Shown here in pieces: positions 20,321-27,268 of a DNA stretch of 27,268 bases. The notes under the pieces are model-generated. The model had not been told where the DNA came from. It saw only the letters and a list, made by a program, of their open reading frames with translations, and did no database searches. The stretch is from assembly GCA_000969725.1 (NCBI GenBank), contig JXSR01S062413.1, one strand, 5' to 3'. The translations under genes and the position numbers were made by a program. The DNA is from Ophiothrix spiculata. Lineage: Eukaryota; Echinodermata; Ophiuroidea; Amphilepidida; Ophiotrichidae. Each line of letters begins with the position of its first letter. Positions within the stretch are counted from its first letter, which is position 1.

Positions 20321-20727
20321 GGGGATAGGATAGGATAGGATAGGGGTACTAGATATTATAGGATATGATAGGATTGTAAAGGGTAGATTAGGATATTATA
20401 GGATAGGATATATTAGGATAGGATAGGATAGATTAGGATAGGATAGGATAGGTTAGGATAGATTAGGATAGGATAGGATAGGATTGGAAAGGGTAGATTA
20501 GGATAGGATAGATAAGAATAGGATATGATAGATTAGGATAGGATAGAGCATGATAGGGTAAGATAAGATTGGAATAGATAGGATAGGATAGAATAGAGCA
20601 TGATAGGGTAGGATTGGATAGGACTAGGATTAGATTGTGATATGATAGGATATGATTGGGTAGGATAGGGAATGGATAGAAATGGATAGGATAGGATAAG
20701 AAAGGATAGGATAGGATAGGATAGGAT

Positions 20728-20755
20728 GGGATGGGATGGGATGGGATGGGATGGG
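20728..20755 (+). other. G-quadruplex-capable (GGGAT)n run
   Basis: Six GGG runs (20728-20730, then every five bases to 20753-20755) are separated by two-base AT loops, which fits the canonical three-tetrad G-quadruplex pattern. The neighbouring GGATA units have only two-G runs. Confidence 0.7.
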
Positions 20756-20881
20756 ATAGGATAGGATAGGATAGAATTGGATAAGATAGGATAGAGCATA
20801 ATAGGATGGGATTGAAATGGATAGGATATGATAGGATAGGATTGGATTGGGTTGGGTAAGACAGGGTAAGAAAGGATAGGG

Positions 20882-21556
20882 TACACTCTTAGAAGGCCGG
20901 GATCAAATTTTTGATCCTTTTTCGGGATCATTTTATTTTGATCCTTTAAGGATCACTTTTGATCCTTTAAGGATCACTTTTGATCCTTTAAGGATCACTT
21001 TTGATCCTTTAAGGATCAATATATACAAATGGATCAAATTCACAAGGATCATTTTTGATCCTTTTTTAGGATCATTTTATTTTTATCCTTTTTGATTACA
21101 ATATCAAAGTTTTGATCCGTATTTCTGGTTTACTTTGATACGGAAAGGATGAGCTCACATTTTGATACCGCGTTTGGATGCAACGTGATGTTTTGTTTCA
21201 TATTTGAGTACACCCCATTACCGCTACACAGCGGGGAATGTATACTATGGTGTAACATGTATAAATACGTTGATTTCATCACACAGCCCCGTGGTCGAGT
21301 GGTTAGAGCCTTGGTCTCTTAATTACCAGCAGGTATGAGTGCGGCGTGGGTTCAAACCCTGCTAGCGTCACTTCAGTGTGATGTTTTTTGCAGGTCTTTT
21401 TTATAAGAAATATTTGATCCTTTTTAGGATCAAAATTTTTGATCCTTTTTTTGGGATCACTTTGATCCTTAAAGGATAAGCTCATATTTGATACCTAAAA
21501 AGGATCAAAATTGATCCTTTTTGTCTCATATTTGATACTTTCTTTCTAAGAGTGTA
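20882..21556. mobile_element. hAT-like non-autonomous element, 675 bp, with self-similar interior
   Basis: Ends are TACACTCTTAGAA (20882-20894) and its exact reverse complement (21544-21556). GGATAGGG flanks both sides (20874-20881 and 21557-21564), an apparent 8-bp duplication typical of hAT elements, although in a GGATA array this could arise by chance. The interior is built from GGATCAAAA / TTTTGATCC motifs in both orientations, including the palindrome GATCCTTTAAGGATC repeated four times at a 21-bp period (20940, 20961, 20982, 21003). It encodes no transposase and carries a tRNA-like sequence. Confidence 0.72.
21283..21370 (+). pseudogene. tRNA-like sequence (type II, Leu/Ser-like) inside the hAT-like element
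   Basis: An A-box-like tggtcgagtggttagagcc, a possible anticodon arm (tggt...acca around 21311-21328), a long variable-arm-like segment and a B-box-like gtgggttcaaaccctgc are in the right order and spacing. The acceptor arm (agccccg against tagcgtc) does not pair, so it is not a functional tRNA. It is bracketed by catcacac (21277-21284) and gtgtgatg. It may be a SINE head nested in the element or a captured tRNA. Confidence 0.55.
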
Positions 21557-21742
21557 GGATAGGGCATAACAGGATAGAATAGCCTAGGATAGAAATGTAT
21601 AGGATAGGATAGGATTGGATTGTGATAGCAAATGATAGGATTAGATAGGATACGATTGGAATGGATAGGATAGGATAGGATATAATTGGCTAGGATAGGA
21701 TAGGAAAGAATTGGATAGGCCATGGAAGGATAGGTTAAGATA

Positions 21743-21936
21743 GACTCACCAGGTATACACTGTATGCAGCGCCCCAAGAAGGAGCATTCGCACAGGGGAC
21801 CCACGGCTTTACGTGACTGTCCGACCACGGAGCAAGGAGAGTAAAGTTTCTTGCTCAAGGAAACAAGGAGACGAAAACCGCCCGGCCCGGGGCTCGAACC
21901 CACAATCTCTGTTAACCGCTCGGCCACGCTCCCCTC
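21743..21936 (-). mobile_element. tRNA-derived SINE in the pentanucleotide array
   Basis: On the minus strand it opens at about 21933 with gggagcgtggccgagcggtt (A-box-like) and gtgggttcgagccccgg (B-box-like). These are separated by less than a normal tRNA, so the head is internally shortened. The body follows with ccttgagcaagaaact, the counterpart of the cttgggcaa block in the SINE at 312-590, and ends near actcacc at 21744-21750. Pentanucleotide repeats adjoin both sides. Confidence 0.65.
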
Positions 21937-22380
21937 TAGGATTGGATAGGATAAGATTGGATAAGATAGGATAGGGCATGGTAGGATAGGATAAGATAGG
22001 ATTGGAGTGGATTGGATAGGATAGGATAGGATTGGATTAGATAGGATAGGATTGGATTAGATAGGGTAAGATTGGATTAGATAGGATAGGATAGGGTAAG
22101 ATTGGATTAGATAGAATAGGATAGGGTAAGATTGGATTAGATAGGATAGGATTGGATTAGATAGGATAGGATAGGATAGGATAGGATAGGATAGGATAAG
22201 GCATAGTAGGATAGGATAGGATAGGATAGAATTGGATAGGGTTGGATTGGGTTGGATTGGATAATAAGGATTGGATGTGATTGGATTGGATGGGATAGGA
22301 CAGGATACGATTGGATTGGGGTAAGATAGGGGATGGGATGGGATAGGATAGGATAGGATATTGGATATGATAAGATGGGA

Positions 22381-25300
22381 TCAAAAGAATAAAGAAAAAT
22401 AGTACACATAAAATGCCGAGTTTGTATCCTTCTCTCACCGAAAGATCCGAGTGTAACCCCCCACCAGGTGGACACAAGGTAGCTAGAGTGACCCCCACTC
22501 CAAATGATCATTTATAGGCTATATAGCACGTGTTGTACCTTATGGGAGACGTTATATTTTTTCCCTCATTTTTGCCATATGTGCTATTGGCCTATATTTT
22601 TTTATTGTCAAAAAAATATGGTTTTGTTTTATTTAAAATACAATGATGTTACAATATACCGTATATCATTAGTATAAATTAACTATCATTATTATATTTT
22701 ATAATTTTTGACCAGATAATTCGACTGGGCATATTGTGGTCATAGACCGTGGACATTGACTTTAATATGTAAATATCTCATTTTATCATCAATGAGATAA
22801 AATAGCCTACAATAAACATCAGGCCTAATCATAATGATGCACATCAGAAAGATCAACTAAAACTATTGAAAAGATATATCGTTAAAGTGCAAAATGCAGG
22901 GTTATCGTAACAGGCTAAATATTGTTCCAAACCTCTGTCCCAGGAGGAGGGTTATCTCCTAAAATATCTGATAAGGATAAAGCAACATTGACCCCATTTT
23001 CAAACTTCTCACCAAAATGATCCCTTTTAATTTTATTATGCTGTTATTACCTAATGACCACCATTTTCAAAATGCTTCCTCACTAAATAACCCCCGTTTT
23101 TCGAAACAAGGGATGTAATTGAATAGTCCATGTTTTCAGATGAATATGAGTATACAATAACCTTTCTAACTTAACGAATGGCAACATGAGCCCTAATTTA
23201 TAACCAAAGCAGAGATGCCACTGGACTGTCTTGACCGTATGATTATTTCTAATCATCAATTAGGCTCATACAAGAAAATTGTTACAATTATGCGGGACCT
23301 CATGATTACTTTAAAGTTAGCGTAAAGTGATAGGCTTTCACATCACATCACACAAAAAATTGTTTTATAATGAACATGCAGACATTGGCAAGTTTACGCT
23401 AGAGACTGGACTGACATCATATTGATTAAATGATTGATTGATTGATTGATTTCATAATAACGTGTGCATGCAAGCCGCTTTGATTCAAATAATGCTTTTA
23501 TGTGCTATAAGGGTAAGAAAAAGCTGCCGTAAAGACTAGTTAAAACAATATATTGCTAGTTTTTAAGAAGATGATCCTTATATAAATATATCTACTGAAG
23601 ATTGCGCACGTGCATTAAGAAAGAACAACTTGTCTTAAATGCAATGAAACTTTGCAAGTGCTCTGACTTGACTCCTGCTATTGCTTTCTAAATCTTTGAA
23701 GGAAAAAAACGCCGTTCTTCAATTTCCAGCAAAGTCGTTTAAATAACACTTTCCACCTGTCCAATCATATCGTCCATTCTTAGTAACCAACCAGAATAAA
23801 CATTAGCATCGACACAAATCAATTTTATATAGCTTCGTTTATTGTCAAGATGCGCCATAATTTCAAAAATAATATTGACTCGTTTTTGGGTAGGCTAAAA
23901 TGGCCGCGAGATTTGCTCGCGCTATTTCTATAAAGACATTTCTGATTCTTTATGTCTAACCTTATTTTGGTCTTCCATTCCCGTTTTATTTCATCGCGGT
24001 CAAATATCTTCTGAGGGCATAGTAATTTCGATTAGAAGGAGAATCAACGTACGGATCGCTTTTGTCAATTACCTCATTTCCAATTGCGCGTGTTGCGGGC
24101 ATTTGTCTGTTTCAGCTGTTTCGTCTTCTGCTAAACATGTATCTTTTATTTTACAACTCAATCGGCGATGTACAACCCTTAAGCTGTTTTTTAATTTCTT
24201 TTGTAGCATTTTTATGCCTATAGCAAATTAGTCTCTTTTCCTGTTTCATAAACGCCACAAGTATATTTATACATTGGGGAGATAGTATTTATGAAATTAT
24301 CGACTTTGAGGCTGCAGTGTGGTTAGGATATATTGCTAACATTCAATTTTATATCAAAACAGCACTAAATTATGATTTGCAGCAAGTATGATTTCAAAGT
24401 TTGCCAAAATGCATATGAAAGCACTGCCGGGCATTGCATATAAGATTTATACGCGAATGATAATTACGGAATTATTTGAATAAGTACATATTCAATTTGC
24501 CTTGCATGATTACTGTATGCATAAAGTAACTAGTATTGTTACCTTGTCACTAGTATTTTCCCGCGTGTACCCTCATCTTTCCCCGGCGGCTCTACGACCT
24601 CACTGTACCTCAATCAACGCTCGCATTTTCACTTTTCAAAACGTTTCCTTTGTCATTAAATTGAATATCTCGAATACCTGAATACTTTTACATATCTCTT
24701 TGTCGACTCTTTTCTTTCGTAAAGATATTTCGATCCACTTATAAAATTTCCAGATGTCCGTTAATAGGAAAATCAACTTTTTCACCTCTATATGCTATAA
24801 TCGTAAATGCTAACTTTTGAAGAGAAAAATGTATAGGTAGAAGTTTGAGTGATGGAACCTTCCTGAATGTTATAAAAACCTATATATAGAGGGTTATAAA
24901 ATATTACTCTTTTACCATGCACAGTATTTATTGAACTTTATAGGTCTAGTTTACAAAGATAGACACAAACCATAGTTATCACTCTAAATCGAAACCCCTT
25001 TTGTTTTTTATTTTCTCCACCAATTTACACTATCCAGTGTTAAGGCAATTTGATCATGTTTTAAACATTTGGGAAACACAAATTGAATGTTGGATTAAAA
25101 ATCAAAATCAAATTTGTTACTTTTTTCATGGACTATTATAGAATGACACCTTTACATATTTTCTAACTGTTCGGTAAAGCAGAGAACTTTACAAACAAAG
25201 ATTGTAATGTAGGTTTTTTGTTGGACGCACTGTTGACAAATCGCATGGCACTATCTACTGAAGATTTAGCTATAAACCAGGTATATCACCTTTTTTGGCC

Positions 25301-25390
25301 TACAACATGTAAGTAAAATTTTATGTAAAGGTTCTTCCTTTGACTTTGCAGGGAATATTTTGGATTATACGTTATATCAAAATTTTTAGA
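22381..25390. other. gene-free stretch, largely single-copy
   Basis: No coding exon or named transposon was recognised. Seen: loosely reiterated accccattttcaaa.. phrases at 22989-23100, a (TGAT)5 microsatellite at 23431-23450, a small hairpin CGCGAG/CTCGCG at 23905-23921, and a slightly GC-richer, less repetitive patch at about 23900-24150 and 24555-24630. Confidence 0.4.
23431..23450 (+). repeat. (TGAT)5 microsatellite
   Basis: Five exact tgat units in a row. Confidence 0.9.
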
Positions 25391-25502
25391 TAACATCAAT
25401 TGATTTATGCGCAAAATAATCACCATACTTTGGATAATTTATATTTTCTGTTACATCAGCTGATTTATATACAAAAATACCATATTTTTTGATAATTTAT
25501 AT
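25391..25502 (+). repeat. imperfect tandem duplication, about 60-bp offset
   Basis: The phrase acatcaattgatttatgcgc ... ggataatttata is followed by acatcagctgatttatatac ... tgataatttata, with the same order of shared words and a few changes and short gaps. It is an AT-rich local duplication without coding potential. Confidence 0.6.
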
Positions 25503-27268
25503 AGATGATAAATGAATTTGATGATTTATATAAATGTAAAGAAATATAATATGGTCTATGATATAATCAATCATAACAATCATATGATCGTAATGACGTC
25601 GGTATAATATTTATCATGTCAACCACCTACGCATTTTGTAAAAATACCTTCCATTTTTTGTTAAACATAGATTTAGACCACGTGAAGTAAAAAGAAGTAA
25701 ATGTTCAAAATTATTAGCTAAAGTAATTCACTACCGTATATAGAAAAAAATAAGTATGTGATTGTATCTGCTTGTGCCTAAAATTGCTAAATGTGAGAAT
25801 TCTTAGACTGTTTTATTCATTTTTGTCATGCAAATTTTACATGATGCATATTCACTCGTTCGTTCGTTTATTCATTGATTGATTCAATTTGTTCATTCGT
25901 TTAATCATTTGCTTATTCATCAATTTAGTAGTTAAGGCTGGTATAGACCTTCAACTATCATTAACGGTTTTTGTACTCAAACTAATTGCATAAACCATAT
26001 GAACGTATGCATTTTTAGAAGAAGATTTTTACCCTGAACATTATGGTTATATGGGTTTTTTTTTTTACCAAAAATGTCAATTGTGGCAAAAAAATGCCCA
26101 AAACCGTAATTTTTGCCCCCTCAAAAAAAAATCTGTAAAGCCTAACTAAAAGTTGTATTCGTAAAATGATGAACTTTTTTGCTTTTTGGAATTTAGAAAC
26201 AAATGTCTAGGAAGGGTTTTCTCAAATTTTTGATTTTTATCCTATTTTTGAAAAATTGCCAATTTGGTGGCAGCGGTGGGAATTTTTACATATTTTGACC
26301 TATTGTTTGCATTTAAAAAAAAAACAAAGATAAAGATAAAAAAAATTGAGAAAACCCTTCCCAGACAACAAACTATATCAAAAAAGAAATATCCTAAGAA
26401 AGCCATCAAAAGAACATCTTCATCATACTGGCAATAAGCCTATATAAAGATCTACTCTTATTGAACAAATATTAGTCTTTTCTTTTACCAAACAAAATAA
26501 TTGACGTTATCTATAATGTTTTAAGAGAAAGATTACAAATAAGTCAAATTAAACATTTTTTTGTACATCAGACATCAATGCAACATTACTTGTGTTTGAA
26601 GTTTCTAATGCTTATTTTGATTAGAACCAAAATTTAAGCAAAATATGGCATCGAATAGAATATTTTTTGAGAAAAAGTATTTTCATTCCCAATAATTCCA
26701 TCTTATTCTCTCATAAAAATGTTATATAATATAGGTTATGATGGATTTTAATTGATTGGCGAATATTTTTTGAAAGAATACAATGAAATTCTACATGGTG
26801 TATCTCTGTGCTAATCAATGGTGGTATTGGAACTGTGTCTTGTGATTTTATAAGAACTATTGATTGTACAAATGAAGAAATAACGTAGAAAAGTGTATAA
26901 AATATAATGTTTCATAATAAATACCCTTAAACTCCTAAACTGCACTCTATCTTCTATAGATAGTCCCGCAATGCACACTCTCAGATAAATCAGTGGTTAA
27001 TCATCGCGTGTCATTTACCAACATTAAGATACATTACAGCCTTTTAAAGAAGATGAAATCACTGCATCCAATTAAGCTATGTAAAGCTGTCAAAAGGGGT
27101 TTAAGAATTGACTCACATCTCTATCATGTTATATAAACTAAACAAATTAAATACGGTTCTCTTTCGCCTCTAACTTATTCTTCTAGATACCTATAATAGC
27201 AATAAACCCCGCACAAATTAAGGGGAAGATAGTGTTTGTATAAGGATAATAGAATGCCTGCTAATTAC
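25503..27268. other. gene-free AT-rich end of the window
   Basis: A degenerate ttcg/ttca tetranucleotide stretch lies at 25855-25920 and a foldback repeat at about 26170-26395. No other structure and no credible reading frame was recognised. Confidence 0.4.
26170..26395. mobile_element. foldback (MITE-like) repeat
   Basis: The left arm around gtctaggaagggttttctca (26205-26224) is matched on the other strand by gtctgggaagggttttctca (26365-26346). Similarity continues for about 25-30 bases on each side, including a cttttttg word outside and T-rich sequence inside. About 60 bases separate the arms. Target duplications were not found, so the exact ends are uncertain. Confidence 0.55.

Larger units (their letters stand above)
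19840..22380 (+). repeat. degenerate (TAGGA)n pentanucleotide array, about 2.5 kb with insertions
   Basis: Most of the stretch consists of ggata units with variants such as ggatt, gggta and agata. It is broken by a 132-bp element (20189-20320), a 675-bp element (20882-21556) and a SINE (21743-21936). The long minus-strand frames here translate to monotonous Leu-Ser-Tyr-Pro-Ile repeats and are not genes. All G-runs are on the plus strand. The motif is not the TTAGGG telomere repeat. Confidence 0.93.

Noticed and set aside
21283-21370. Functional tRNA-Leu or tRNA-Ser gene
   Set aside because: The acceptor arm does not pair and the anticodon stem is irregular.
19840-22380. Telomeric or subtelomeric repeat
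   Set aside because: The unit is TAGGA with variants, not TTAGGG, and it is flanked by ordinary sequence on both sides.
19823-22511. Long minus-strand frames of 97 to 133 codons
   Set aside because: They are translations of the pentanucleotide array (repeating Leu-Ser-Tyr-Pro-Ile) with pieces of SINE and flank; no domain, start context or non-repetitive core.

Overview
This is an AT-rich, gene-poor window of animal nuclear DNA. The one recognisable protein-coding piece is a terminal exon with a clear 3' splice site, so the genome is eukaryotic with introns. The repeat content (tRNA-derived SINEs with a conserved 'cccaaggacataac'-type body, terminal-inverted-repeat MITEs, a poly-G-led dispersed repeat) is the kind found in marine deuterostome invertebrates. 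An echinoderm or hemichordate is my best guess, but that is inference and not proof.

Layout. Positions 1-848 are the end of an intron holding a minus-strand SINE. Positions 849-1195 are the last coding exon of ETFBKMT (METTL20), the mitochondrial lysine methyltransferase of the electron transfer flavoprotein beta subunit; the earlier exons lie to the left of the window. Positions 1196-4490 are 3' flank with a SINE-like fragment, a PIF/Harbinger-type MITE with TTA target duplications (2629-2993) and a G-tract repeat. Positions about 4490-13110 are a large satellite array. Its basic unit is 41 bp and contains a built-in inverted repeat, so each monomer can fold into a hairpin. The array has a homogeneous core (about 11030-12960), decayed left and right edges, several higher-order periods (82, 129, 285, about 368 and about 1,380 bp) and stretches where orientation flips. 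Three TIR elements have landed in it: a foldback element (4540-4704), a TTAA-flanked 757-bp element (9633-10389) whose empty site survives in a sister block of the same array, and a second Harbinger-type MITE (10572-11020).

Positions 13110-16350 are mostly single-copy DNA with a 25-bp-arm perfect palindrome (15449-15499) and a 73-bp-offset tandem duplication (15717-15852). Positions 16350-18890 are a long, diverged inverted duplication. Both arms carry the same C-terminal reading frame (about 55 codons and an identical stop) and the same downstream sequence, facing each other, around a spacer with a GC-richer insert. Positions 19840-22380 are a degenerate (TAGGA)n pentanucleotide array about 2.5 kb long, interrupted by two elements that share TACAC...TTAGAA-type ends and by a tRNA-derived SINE. 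Positions 22381-27268 have no recognisable gene: short tandem repeats, one foldback repeat near 26170-26395, and otherwise unremarkable AT-rich DNA.

Apart from ETFBKMT no gene function can be assigned. No retrovirus, Polinton or other virus-like element was recognised. The interest lies in satellite architecture and in non-autonomous transposons, two of which contain a tRNA-like sequence. Most long open frames here are by-products of low-complexity repeats.
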